From Thermaceae bacterium (GTDB taxonomy: Bacteria > Deinococcota > Deinococci > Deinococcales > Marinithermaceae): a stretch of DNA of 35,494 bases. Under the pieces are notes generated by a model, which saw only the letters and a program-made list of their open reading frames with translations, searched no databases and was not told the origin of the DNA. This document shows, one piece after another, positions 1 to 11,638 of this stretch. Made by a program: the position numbers and the translations under genes. Numbering within the stretch: position 1 is the first letter of the stretch; every line of letters starts with the position of its first letter. Where the stretch lies: the NCBI GenBank assembly GCA_015519965.1, contig WIAM01000061.1, forward strand, positions 1 through 35,494, read 5' to 3'.

Positions 1-4152
<4,152 letters not shown>

Positions 4153-4162
4153 GGCCTGAACC

Positions 4163-4192
4163 GTCCGGCCCCGCCCCAGGCGGCGGCCGGAC
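4163..4192 (+). terminator. Strong hairpin after rpoC without U-tract
   Basis: GTCCGGCC (4163-4170) pairs with GGCCGGAC (4185-4192), and inside it CCGCC (4171-4175) pairs with GGCGG (4179-4183). This gives 13 base pairs with one bulged C. No T-run follows; the next bases are CCCCCGGGAGGGG, which provide the ribosome site of the next gene. It may attenuate or protect the rpoC 3' end rather than act as a classical terminator. Confidence 0.4.
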
Positions 4193-4206
4193 CCCCGGGA
4201 GGGGTC

Positions 4207-4797
4207 GTGGATCGAAAGCACCCGGATGCAGCGCTGCTTAAGAGTTTTGCCGAGGTCGGGGCCGACCTTTTCGCCCAGCAGCTGATCAGCGCCACGGCGG
4301 GCAATTTTTCCGTGCGCGATGGCGACGGTCTTTGGATCACTCGCAGCGGTGTGCGTAAGAACCGCTTGCGCGCCGAGGACCTGATCTGGGTGCCGATGAC
4401 GCCGGATGCCGAACTCGACCGGGGCGCCTCGATCGAGCTGATGCTGCACCGCGCGGTCTATACCCACACCGACGCCCGGGCTTTGGTCCACGCCCATCCC
4501 CGCACCGCGGTGGCGCTCTCGCTTTTTTTGGACGCGATCCGGCCGCTGGATCTCGAGGGGCGCACCCTCCTCGGCGAGGTGCCGGTGCTCGCGCCCGAGT
4601 CGGTCTCTGCAAGCCCGGAGGCAGCCGAGGCCCTGGCCCGGGGCCTCGGCCAGGCCCCGGTGGTGATCCTGCGCGGGCACGGGGCGTTTGCCCGGGGGGA
4701 AGACCTGTTCCAGGCCTACGCGCGTTTGACCGTCCTCGAGGAATCCACGCAAATCTTGCTATCTGCTAAGCTGTACAGAGACAGGAGCGAACCTTGA
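4207..4797 (+). CDS. Class II aldolase/adducin family protein
   Basis: The 196-residue protein has the fold signature of zinc-dependent class II aldolases such as L-fuculose-phosphate aldolase. TAGNFSVR near residue 37 is the phosphate-binding region, ELMLHRAVY carries the expected acidic residue, HAHP holds two zinc histidines and RGHGAFARG holds the third. Length fits the family (about 200). Family members cleave sugar phosphates or act as epimerases or dehydratases; the substrate here cannot be told. Translation starts at GTG 4207, chosen because GGGAGGGG at 4197-4204 is an ideal ribosome site; an ATG is absent nearby. It follows rpoC by 54 nt and its TGA overlaps the TTG start of the next gene, so the three genes after rpoC look translationally coupled. 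Confidence 0.85.
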   Translation: MDRKHPDAALLKSFAEVGADLFAQQLISATAGNFSVRDGDGLWITRSGVRKNRLRAEDLIWVPMTPDAELDRGASIELMLHRAVYTHTDARALVHAHPRTAVALSLFLDAIRPLDLEGRTLLGEVPVLAPESVSASPEAAEALARGLGQAPVVILRGHGAFARGEDLFQAYARLTVLEESTQILLSAKLYRDRSEP

Positions 4798-5003
4798 AGG
4801 CCGTGTGGTTGGAAGGCGAGGCGGAGCGCTTGCGCGAACTGGCCAGGGCCTGTCCGCACCCCTATCAGCTCCTTTCGAGCGACGAGGGGCATGCCCTTTT
4901 TGTCGTGGCCGTTGACGAGGATTTCTTGGAAAAAGTGCGTCCCTTGGGCGCCCGGGTCTACCTGTTGGAGGAGGAAGGATGCGGGAGGAGATCCATCTCG
5001 TAG
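4794..5003 (+). CDS. Small protein of unknown function (69 aa)
   Basis: A small open frame begins with TTG at 4794, sharing TTGA with the stop of the aldolase gene, with AGGAGC at 4783-4788 as ribosome site. It encodes a mixed alpha/beta, acidic 69-residue protein with no signal peptide or membrane segment; the middle (residues 33-56) reads as a beta strand, a helix and another strand. No family is recognised. The 3' end overlaps the next gene by 25 nt, in which the ribosome site GGAGGAGGAAGG of that gene lies. The overlaps on both sides and the good ribosome site support a real gene in the rpoC-downstream cluster. Confidence 0.65.
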   Translation: MKAVWLEGEAERLRELARACPHPYQLLSSDEGHALFVVAVDEDFLEKVRPLGARVYLLEEEGCGRRSIS

Positions 5004-5842
5004 GCGTCGGTGAAGCCGAGCTGTACGTTGAAGACGTCGGTCCAAAGGACGCGCCGGTCCTGGTCACCGTCCACGGGGGTCCGGGCGGTTCGAGCCACGC
5101 CTTCCGCGCCTTCTTGGGTGAGGAGCTCGGTGACTACCGCACCATCTACTTTGACCAGCGCGGTTCTGGGCGCAGCCCCCGGCTCCCTGAGGATCCCCGC
5201 CTCTTTACCATCGACGCCCTGGTCGACGACATGGAGCACCTGCGCCAGGCGCTTTGCATCGAACGCTGGACCCCCATTGCCCAGGGGTTCGGGGCGCTCC
5301 TGGCCCTGGAGTACGCCCGGCGTTTCCCGGCCTTTACCGCCGGGCTGGTCTTGATCGGGCCTTGGGTGCACTTTCCCTGGCTGGTGACAAGGCTTTGGCG
5401 TGCCGCCATGCCCGGGGATCCCCCTGAAGACCCGGCCGAGGCGGCGAGAAGCCTTTTTGAGACCGTCCCCAGCAAGCAGGTTTTCGACCGCTTGATGTTC
5501 CCGACCTCGCACGGCCGGATGGAACACGAGTGGGTTCAGGACGGGGCGATGCTCATTGCCGACGAGACGATGATGCGCATGCTCTCGGTCAACGGGCTTT
5601 GGGCCTTCGACTACAGCCCCTACCTGCTCGAGCACCCGGTTCGGCCCTGGGTGATCGTTGGCCGGGAAGACGGCACCAGCTACCCCGAGCAGGCCGAGGT
5701 GGTGGCCGACCTCACCGGCGGCGAGCTGGTGGTTGTTGAGGGGGCCGGTCATCACCCCTGGGTGGATCGGGGAGAGGTCTTTGTGAAGCGGCTCTACGAG
5801 GCGCTCGACGAGATCTACGCCTTTTTAGGAGAAGCCGACTGA
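4979..5842 (+). CDS. Alpha/beta hydrolase, proline-iminopeptidase-like, nucleophile Ser missing
   Basis: The 287-residue protein has the prolyl aminopeptidase layout: oxyanion-hole motif HGGPGGSSHAF near residues 28-38, then YFDQRGSGRSPR near 56-67, a cap domain in the middle, Asp231 in GREDGTSYPE and His258/His259 in GAGHHPW. The nucleophile elbow, normally GGSWG, reads AQGFG (residues 101-105), so the catalytic Ser is Gly103. The bases GCC CAG GGG TTC GGG at 5279-5293 are unambiguous. It may therefore be non-catalytic or use another mechanism. I recall a Thermus thermophilus 'proline iminopeptidase-related protein' (TTHA1809) a few genes downstream of rpoC, which would match in position. 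Start ATG 4979 has AGGAGG a few bases upstream, inside the preceding small gene. Confidence 0.85.
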   Translation: MREEIHLVGVGEAELYVEDVGPKDAPVLVTVHGGPGGSSHAFRAFLGEELGDYRTIYFDQRGSGRSPRLPEDPRLFTIDALVDDMEHLRQALCIERWTPIAQGFGALLALEYARRFPAFTAGLVLIGPWVHFPWLVTRLWRAAMPGDPPEDPAEAARSLFETVPSKQVFDRLMFPTSHGRMEHEWVQDGAMLIADETMMRMLSVNGLWAFDYSPYLLEHPVRPWVIVGREDGTSYPEQAEVVADLTGGELVVVEGAGHHPWVDRGEVFVKRLYEALDEIYAFLGEAD

Positions 5843-5864
5843 AACACGCGTCTGCGGCGTGCTC

Positions 5865-5885
5865 GAGCGCCGGGGCTCCTTTTCT
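5865..5885 (+). terminator. Weak possible terminator after the hydrolase gene
   Basis: GAGC (5865-5868) can pair with GCTC (5875-5878), followed by CTTTTCT. The stem is only 4 bp, so this is a guess. It lies between the rpoC-linked cluster and the ccd/ccm cluster. Confidence 0.25.
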
Positions 5886-5921
5886 AATCGTTTCCTCAAA
5901 ACGGCAGGGGGTAAGGCCGCT

Positions 5922-5934
5922 TAGAATCGCCTTA
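5922..5934 (+). promoter_or_regulatory. Leaderless -10 box of ccdA
   Basis: TAGAAT at 5922-5927 ends 6 nt before the ATG at 5934. Transcription would begin at or next to the start codon, and no ribosome site is present. No clear -35 hexamer is visible. Confidence 0.55.
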
Positions 5935-6635
5935 TGAGCGCCTCCGACCTCACCCTTCTGGCGGCCTTCGTAGGCGGCATGGCCTCGTTCTTGCTCCCCT
6001 GCGTTCTCCCCCTGGTGCCCACCTACCTGCTCTACCTCTCCGGCGACAAGGGGCGGCCGTTTTTGAACGCCATCTTCTTCGTTCTCGGGTTTTCGGTGGT
6101 CTTCGTGCTGGTCTTCGGTTTGCCGGCGACGCTGCTCGGCTCGTTGCTCTATGCCTACAAAGGGCCGCTGGTCCAGGTGGGCGGCGCCCTCTTTATCGTC
6201 TTTGGCCTGTACATGCTGGGGGTGAAGATGCCCTTTTCCCTGCATGGTATGGGCAGCCATGCCGTCGCTAATTACCAGGGGGATCCCTCGAGGCCGCTCG
6301 GGGCGTTCGGGCTGGGGTTCGTGCTGGCACTCGGCTGGACTCCGTGCATCGGGCCGGTCCTGAGCGTGATCCTGACCATGGTCTTCAACGAAGGGGGGAC
6401 GGCGGGGCTCAAATACATGGTCGCCTACACCGCGGGGATGGCGGTGCCCTTTTTGGCCATCGCGCTCTTTGCCGATCGCGCGGTTGCCTTTATCCGAAAG
6501 AACGCCCGTCTCACCAAGTACGTGGAGTACGCCTCGGGCGTCTTTATGATTGTGGTGGGGATCCTGATGGTGAGCGGGACCTGGAGCTGGCTCAGCGAGC
6601 GCCTGGCCATTTGGAGCCTCCAGTTCGCCTACTGA
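5934..6635 (+). CDS. ccdA: Cytochrome c biogenesis protein CcdA (thiol-disulfide transporter)
   Basis: The 233-residue membrane protein has six hydrophobic segments and the two hallmark cysteines of the CcdA/DsbD-beta family: Cys23 in LLPCVLPLVP and Cys138 in GWTPCIGP. It moves electrons from cytoplasmic thioredoxin across the membrane to periplasmic thiol carriers, here most likely CcmG and CcmH encoded downstream, keeping apocytochrome CxxCH cysteines reduced. A presumed leaderless promoter precedes it, so it is probably the first gene of the maturation operon. ccmA follows after 7 nt. Confidence 0.93.
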   Translation: MSASDLTLLAAFVGGMASFLLPCVLPLVPTYLLYLSGDKGRPFLNAIFFVLGFSVVFVLVFGLPATLLGSLLYAYKGPLVQVGGALFIVFGLYMLGVKMPFSLHGMGSHAVANYQGDPSRPLGAFGLGFVLALGWTPCIGPVLSVILTMVFNEGGTAGLKYMVAYTAGMAVPFLAIALFADRAVAFIRKNARLTKYVEYASGVFMIVVGILMVSGTWSWLSERLAIWSLQFAY

Positions 6636-6642
6636 CGAGAGG

Positions 6643-7254
6643 ATGACCTTGATCGAGCTCGAGAACGTCTGGAAGCGCTACGGCAGGGAGTGGGTCCTGA
6701 GGGATATTTCGCTTTCAGTGGACGCCGGCGAGGTCGTGGCCCTGCTCGGGCCCAACGGGGTGGGGAAGACGACGCTCTTGCGGGTGGCGGCCACGCTGAC
6801 CCGGCCGCAAAAGGGGACGGTGCGGCTTTTTGGAAAACCCGCGCGCCGGATCGATGCCGAGCGGGGTGAGCTTTTGTACCTCGCCAACCCGCCGGCCTTT
6901 TACCGCCATTTAAGCGGTGAAGAAAACCTGCAAAGCAGCTTGCAGCTCATGGGCAAGCCGGTCCTTGATGGTGAGATCGAGGCGGCGATGCGCGCGGTAG
7001 GGCTGGCGCCGGGCAAGCCGGTGTCGGCCTATTCCAGCGGCATGAAGAAGCGCTTGACCATGGCCCGGATTCGCCTCTTAAAACCAAAGGTCCTCTTGCT
7101 CGACGAACCGGAGACCGCGCTCGATGCCGAGGGGCGGGAGATGCTCCTAGCTCTCATCGACGAGGTCAAGCGGGGCGGGGCGGTGTTGCTGGCGACCCAC
7201 GACCGTGAGTTCGCCCGCGCGGTCGCGGATCGCGAGGTGGTGATGCGACCGTGA
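6643..7254 (+). CDS. ccmA: Heme exporter ATP-binding protein CcmA
   Basis: This 203-residue ABC ATPase has Walker A GPNGVGKT at residues 36-43, a signature loop SAYSSGMKKR at 128-137 and Walker B VLLLDEPE at 150-157. The signature reads SSGMKKR rather than LSGGQ, which is common in CcmA and related export ATPases. CcmA with CcmB and CcmC releases heme-loaded CcmE for use by the ligase. The assignment rests on direct linkage to ccmB (4-nt GTGA overlap) and the other ccm genes. The ATG at 6643 is 7 nt after the ccdA stop. Confidence 0.92.
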   Translation: MTLIELENVWKRYGREWVLRDISLSVDAGEVVALLGPNGVGKTTLLRVAATLTRPQKGTVRLFGKPARRIDAERGELLYLANPPAFYRHLSGEENLQSSLQLMGKPVLDGEIEAAMRAVGLAPGKPVSAYSSGMKKRLTMARIRLLKPKVLLLDEPETALDAEGREMLLALIDEVKRGGAVLLATHDREFARAVADREVVMRP

Positions 7255-7916
7255 AGCGGATCCTGGTGCTGGCGTTGCGCGATCTGAGGATCGAGTTCCG
7301 GGGGCGTTCAGGGTTGCTCTCGGCGCTCTTTTTTCTTGGCGTGGTGCTCCTCATCCTCGGTTTTGCCCTCGGCCCCGAGGAAAATGACCTGCGACGTGCC
7401 GCACCCGGAGTGCTCTGGGTGGCCCTGGCTTTTGCCGGCAGCTTGCTCGCCGGCCGGGTGTGGGCGGTCGAGGTTGAAAACGGCACCCTGGACGACCTGC
7501 TCCTCACGCCGGGGAGCCGAGAGTGGATCTATTGGGGCAAATTCCTCTTCCTCTGGGTCCTCCTCCTGCTGGTGGCATTGGTATTGCTCTTCATGGTCGC
7601 GGGGATGTTCTACCTCCCCCTCGACCGGGCGCCCGGTCTTTTCCTCACCCTGATCCTGGGGGCCACCGGCTACGCTGCGGTGGCCACCTTCTACGCCGGC
7701 ATCGTGGTCCGGCTCTCGACCGCCCAGCTCGTGCTGCCGATCCTGGTCTTCACCGTGGTGGTGCCGGTCATTTTGGCCGCGGTGCGAGCGACGGTGGGGC
7801 TGGCCGAGGGGGCGGCCATGGCCGAGGTCGCGAGTTGGTGGAAGTTTCTGGCCGCCTTCGACCTCATCTATCTCACTGCCTGCAGCCTCTTGTTCCCGTT
7901 TGTGATCGAAGGCTAA
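7251..7916 (+). CDS. ccmB: Heme exporter membrane protein CcmB
   Basis: The 221-residue protein has about six hydrophobic segments and the CcmB features of an N-terminal RDLRIEFRGR stretch, then VEVENGTLDDLLLTPGSREWIYWGK near residues 74-98. It is the permease partner of CcmA, and the length is typical. It starts with GTG at 7251 overlapping the ccmA stop by 4 nt, so translation is coupled. Confidence 0.92.
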   Translation: MKRILVLALRDLRIEFRGRSGLLSALFFLGVVLLILGFALGPEENDLRRAAPGVLWVALAFAGSLLAGRVWAVEVENGTLDDLLLTPGSREWIYWGKFLFLWVLLLLVALVLLFMVAGMFYLPLDRAPGLFLTLILGATGYAAVATFYAGIVVRLSTAQLVLPILVFTVVVPVILAAVRATVGLAEGAAMAEVASWWKFLAAFDLIYLTACSLLFPFVIEG

Positions 7917-7939
7917 ATACTCTTTTCATGGCTCCATGC

Positions 7940-7954
7940 TAGGCTGAAACCACA
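7940..7954 (+). promoter_or_regulatory. Leaderless -10 box of ccmC
   Basis: TAGGCT at 7940-7945 is followed by 8 nt and then the ATG at 7954, without any ribosome site. This suggests an extra promoter inside the ccm cluster, in the 37-nt gap after ccmB. No good -35 is seen. Confidence 0.45.
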
Positions 7955-8646
7955 TGGAACCTAAGCGAGCAAAGCAACGCCTGGACCCCTTAACACAGGG
8001 GTTGTTATGGGTAGGCTTTTTGACACTCGCCGCGGGGCTCTTCTTTGCCCTCAAGGCGCCGCCCGACGTGCAGCAAGGCTACCTCGTCCGCATCCTCTAC
8101 CTCCACGTTGCCGCCGCCTGGACCGGGTATTTGGCGTTCATCGTCGCCGGTGTTTACGCTCTCCTCTACCTGGTGCGTGAGGATCCGCGCTTTGACCGCC
8201 TCAGCGCCGCCAGCGCCGAGATCGGACTCTGGCTCTCGCTGCTCATGGTGCTTGGCGGCATGATGTGGGCGCGCCCGACCTGGGGGGTCTACTGGGTCTG
8301 GGAGCCGCGGCTCACCTCGGTCGCGGTCATGGTGGCGATCTACGCCGCCTACTTTCTCCTCCGTCAGGCGATCGAGGACCCTGAGATGCGCGCCAAGGCG
8401 GCGGCGGGTGTGGCCATCCTGGGCGTGATCAACATCCCCATCACCTACATGTCGGTCTACTGGTGGCGCTCGATCCACCAAACGGCGAGCATCGACATCA
8501 TCAACCGTCGCGTCAACATGGCCCCTGAGATGGTGACGGCGCTTCTTGTGAATTTGCTCGCATTTACCCTGATCTACCTCGGGTTCTTGCGCCTGAAGGG
8601 CATGCTGGCCGAAATGGGGGCCAGGGAGGAGGAGCAAAGTGGGTAA
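7954..8646 (+). CDS. ccmC: Heme handling protein CcmC
   Basis: The 230-residue, six-segment membrane protein belongs to the heme-handling family. The two heme-ligand histidines are His51 in LYLHVAAAW and His175 in WWRSIHQTAS. The tryptophan-rich WWD motif reads WGVYWVWEPRLTS from residue 110, with Glu117 where the motif usually has Asp. CcmC presents heme to CcmE. A possible internal leaderless promoter precedes it. Its 3' end overlaps the GTG start of the small ccmD by 8 nt. Confidence 0.95.
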   Translation: MEPKRAKQRLDPLTQGLLWVGFLTLAAGLFFALKAPPDVQQGYLVRILYLHVAAAWTGYLAFIVAGVYALLYLVREDPRFDRLSAASAEIGLWLSLLMVLGGMMWARPTWGVYWVWEPRLTSVAVMVAIYAAYFLLRQAIEDPEMRAKAAAGVAILGVINIPITYMSVYWWRSIHQTASIDIINRRVNMAPEMVTALLVNLLAFTLIYLGFLRLKGMLAEMGAREEEQSG

Positions 8647-8740
8647 CGCCATCTTCGTCTGGGTGGTCTACCTGGCCACCTACGCGTTTCTCTTTGGCTA
8701 TTTGATCTTTCTGCTGGGCCGCTTTCGGAGGCACCAATGA
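8639..8740 (+). CDS. ccmD: Small single-span membrane protein, CcmD
   Basis: A 33-residue frame starts at GTG 8639, inside the end of ccmC, with GGAGGAGCAAA just upstream as ribosome site. Its TGA overlaps the ccmE ATG (ATGA at 8737). It encodes one transmembrane helix (about residues 5-27) followed by a basic tail GRFRRHQ, which is the CcmD pattern. CcmD holds CcmE to the CcmABC complex. Identity rests on size, topology, and position between ccmC and ccmE. Confidence 0.85.
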   Translation: MGNAIFVWVVYLATYAFLFGYLIFLLGRFRRHQ

Positions 8741-9165
8741 GGTGGAAATACTTCGTCGGGTTCCTGATCATCCTCGGCGCCATCGGCTACCTCGTTTGGG
8801 GCGGGCTCGGGAAGAACCTCGTCTACTTCATCACCCCCAGCGAGTACAAAGCCAACGAAGGCAAGTACGCGGGCAAGCGTATCCGGCTCGGCGGGTTGGT
8901 TAAGCCGGGGTCGGTCCGCTACGACCCGAACACCCTCGAGCTGCGTTTCGTGATCACCGACGGGCTCGCCGAGGTTCCGGTGTTCCACCGCGGTACGCCG
9001 CCGGCGTTGTTTAAGGAAAACCAGGGCGTGGTGGTCGAGGGCAAGTTCGAGGGGGAGACGTTTTATGGTGACAACCTCCTGGTCAAGCACTCGGAGACCT
9101 ACCAGGCGCCCAAGGAGGGCTACACACCCGAAGACGTTCGCCGCCTGATTGAGGAGGCCAAATGA
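8737..9165 (+). CDS. ccmE: Periplasmic heme chaperone CcmE
   Basis: The 142-residue protein has an N-terminal membrane anchor (about residues 5-23) and a periplasmic OB-fold barrel. The heme-binding motif is KHSETY, with His118 the covalent heme ligand and Tyr122 the axial tyrosine; E. coli has KHDENY. It carries heme from CcmC to CcmF. It overlaps ccmD (ATGA) and ccmF (ATGA at 9162) by 4 nt each. Confidence 0.95.
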   Translation: MRWKYFVGFLIILGAIGYLVWGGLGKNLVYFITPSEYKANEGKYAGKRIRLGGLVKPGSVRYDPNTLELRFVITDGLAEVPVFHRGTPPALFKENQGVVVEGKFEGETFYGDNLLVKHSETYQAPKEGYTPEDVRRLIEEAK

Positions 9166-11114
9166 CACCGGGATTTTTGGGCAACTGGTCGCTCGTTTTC
9201 GCCTTCCTTTTCACCGTCATCGGCCTCGGTCTGGCCATCGGGGCCTGGTGGGCCAAGGACGCGCGTTACATCGTTGCTGGGCGGCGAGCGGCGGCCCTCG
9301 CCTTCGTTGCCACCCTGGTCGCATTCGGAGCGCTGGAGTGGGCGCTTTTGACCGACGACTTCTCCATCATCTACACCGCGATGAACCACTCGACCAAGAG
9401 CCCGACCTGGGTCAAGTTCGCCACCCTCTGGGCTGCCTTGCAGGGATCGATTCTGCTTTGGGCCTTGTTCCAGTCGCTGTTTACCTACCTGGCCTCCAGA
9501 AAACTCCGCGATTACTGGATGTCGCCTGCGGTGCTCGGCACCCTCTTCCTGATCCAGACCTTCTTCTTCGTGGTGCTCCTTTTCATCACCAACCCCTTCC
9601 TGCCGGTGCCGAACCCGCCTGCCGACGGCCCCGGCCCCAACCCCCTCTTGCAGAACCACTGGATGATGGCCGTGCACCCGGTCTTGATGTACCTCGGCTT
9701 CGTGGGGATGAGCGTGCCCTTCGCCTACGCGGTCGCGGCCATGATCTCGCGCCGCTACCAGACCTGGGTTGCGACGACGCGCTGGTGGACGCTGACCGCG
9801 TGGGGATTCTTGACCGCGGCCATCCTGGCCGGTGGCTGGTGGAGTTACGAGGTGCTCGGCTGGGGCGGGTACTGGGCGTGGGACCCGGTTGAGAACGCCT
9901 CGTTCATCCCCTGGCTTTTGGCCACCGCCTTCGTCCACACCGCGCTGGTCCAGGAACGGCGCGGATTCCTCAAGACCTGGAACTTCGCCTACATCACGCT
10001 GGCCTTCGCCGCCACCATTCTCGGCACCTTCCTGACCCGATCGGGGGTCATCCAGTCGGTGCACGCGTTCTCGGAAGGCGCGGTGGGGCCGACCTTCCTC
10101 GGGTTCTTGCTCCTCGTGCTCGCGGTGGGCTTTGGGCTCTTGGCCCGGGTGGGTAGCGAGATCCGGGACATAGGCTCGATGGGCCTGGTCTCGCGCGAGG
10201 GGCTGCTTTTGGGCTCGTCGGTGGTGTTCGCCACCATGGCCTTCGTCGTCGTGCTCGGAACCCTCTTCCCGCTGGTAGTCGAGGCGGTGAGCGGCGATCA
10301 GGTCTCGGTCGGAGCCCCCTTCTTTAACTTCTCCTTTGCCCCGCTGGCGGTGGTGATGCTGCTCCTGATGGGGGCTGGGCCATTGCTCCCCTGGGGTCGC
10401 CTCGACGATTACAGCCGCCGGGCGCTGGTTGTGATGCTCGCCGTTCTCGCGGCGGGGACGCTCGCCGGCCTCGTGATCGGCTGGACCTTTGGCGTGTCGC
10501 TGACGGTCGGGCTTTTTGCCTACAACGTCGTCGCCCTGTATTACCAGGTCGCGCGCCGGGTGGCGGTGTGGCGGAAAAAGAGCGAGGGCTGGGGCAGCGC
10601 GTTTGCCGCCTACCTGCAGCATTCCCGTCGCAGCGCCGGCGGTTTGTTGGTGCACTTTGGGGTGGTGCTGGCGGCGCTAGCCATTGCCTTTTCGCAGGCC
10701 TACCGGGTGGATGCGCAAAAGACACTGCGGGTTGGCGAGCAGGCCACGATCGCCGGGGTGCCGGTGAAGCTTTTGGACCTCAAGGCCTATGACCAGCGCT
10801 ATCGATTCGCCGTGGAGGCGCCAGTGGAGATCGACGGGCTCGGGGTGGCCCGGCCACAGCTGCGCTACTACCCCACCTCGCGCACGCCCCTCGCCGGTCC
10901 CTCGGTTCGCTACACCCTCTTTAAGGATTACTACCTCATCCTTCAGGCCTTTGACCGGCAGAACGGGGAGTGGGCGACGATCCGATTGGTGATTACCCCG
11001 ATGGTCTTCTGGCTCTGGGTGGCTGGGGTGATCACCTTGGTCGGGGTGCTGATGATCGTTCTCCCCGGCGGGCTTCCCAAACCGAAAGAAGCCGAAGTGG
11101 GGGTGGTGACGTGA
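9162..11114 (+). CDS. ccmF: Heme lyase subunit CcmF
   Basis: The 650-residue, many-spanning membrane protein is the holocytochrome c synthetase core of System I. The WWD heme-handling motif GWGGYWAWDPVENAS begins near residue 233. Four conserved histidine contexts are visible: VHPVLMY, FVHTALVQERRG, SVHAFSEG and LLVHFGVV. The C-terminal soluble stretch (about 520-605) is followed by a last helix. Length matches the family. It overlaps both neighbours by 4 nt. Confidence 0.97.
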   Translation: MTPGFLGNWSLVFAFLFTVIGLGLAIGAWWAKDARYIVAGRRAAALAFVATLVAFGALEWALLTDDFSIIYTAMNHSTKSPTWVKFATLWAALQGSILLWALFQSLFTYLASRKLRDYWMSPAVLGTLFLIQTFFFVVLLFITNPFLPVPNPPADGPGPNPLLQNHWMMAVHPVLMYLGFVGMSVPFAYAVAAMISRRYQTWVATTRWWTLTAWGFLTAAILAGGWWSYEVLGWGGYWAWDPVENASFIPWLLATAFVHTALVQERRGFLKTWNFAYITLAFAATILGTFLTRSGVIQSVHAFSEGAVGPTFLGFLLLVLAVGFGLLARVGSEIRDIGSMGLVSREGLLLGSSVVFATMAFVVVLGTLFPLVVEAVSGDQVSVGAPFFNFSFAPLAVVMLLLMGAGPLLPWGRLDDYSRRALVVMLAVLAAGTLAGLVIGWTFGVSLTVGLFAYNVVALYYQVARRVAVWRKKSEGWGSAFAAYLQHSRRSAGGLLVHFGVVLAALAIAFSQAYRVDAQKTLRVGEQATIAGVPVKLLDLKAYDQRYRFAVEAPVEIDGLGVARPQLRYYPTSRTPLAGPSVRYTLFKDYYLILQAFDRQNGEWATIRLVITPMVFWLWVAGVITLVGVLMIVLPGGLPKPKEAEVGVVT

Positions 11115-11638
11115 GGCGATGGCTCTACTTTGGAATCGTCGTGGTGCTCGGCGTGCTGTTTTGGTGGGGCTTGCAGCGCGACCCCGGGGAGTTGAAATCG
11201 GTTCTGATCAATAAGCCGGCTCCGGACTTCGAACTGCCGGTTTTGCCCCCGTATCGCGAGCAGTGGGGCGAGCGCTTCCGCTTTTCTGACCATATCGGGC
11301 AGCCGATCCTGGTGAACTTCTGGGCCAGCTGGTGCTACCCGGCGTGTTACGAGGAAGCCCCGATCCTCCAGGCCGCCTGGGAGAAGTTCCAGGGGAAGGT
11401 GCTCTTCATCGGCGTCGACACCCAGGATCAGGAGGATAAGGCGCTGGAGTTCCTCAACCTCTTCGGGATCACCTATCCCCAGGTCTTCGACCCCCGTGGC
11501 CAGGTGGGCATTGACTACGGGACCTACGGCGTTCCCGAGTCGTTCTTCATCGACGCCAAGGGCATTATCCGCTCCCGCTTCGCCGGAGCGATCAGCGCGG
11601 AAGAGCTGGAAAAGCGCCTCTTGGAGGTGATGCGATGA
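11111..11638 (+). CDS. ccmG: Thioredoxin-like CcmG/DsbE with CxxxC active site
   Basis: The 175-residue protein has an N-terminal membrane anchor (residues 5-20) and a TlpA/CcmG thioredoxin domain: NKPAPDFELP, VNFWASWC, FIGVDTQD, and the cis-proline region YGVPESFFID. The role is to reduce CcmH or apocytochrome cysteines in the periplasm. The redox motif is CYPAC (Cys75, Cys79), so three residues lie between the cysteines instead of the usual two; the codons TGC TAC CCG GCG TGT at 11333-11347 show this directly. Start GTG 11111 was chosen because it overlaps the ccmF stop (GTGA), like every junction in this cluster, and directly precedes the anchor; longer in-frame starts lie inside ccmF. Confidence 0.92.
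   Translation: MRRWLYFGIVVVLGVLFWWGLQRDPGELKSVLINKPAPDFELPVLPPYREQWGERFRFSDHIGQPILVNFWASWCYPACYEEAPILQAAWEKFQGKVLFIGVDTQDQEDKALEFLNLFGITYPQVFDPRGQVGIDYGTYGVPESFFIDAKGIIRSRFAGAISAEELEKRLLEVMR

Noticed and set aside
9120-10655. 511-codon minus-strand frame opposite ccmF
   Set aside because: Rich in His, Glu and Arg as expected from the complement of a Leu/Val/Phe-rich membrane gene.
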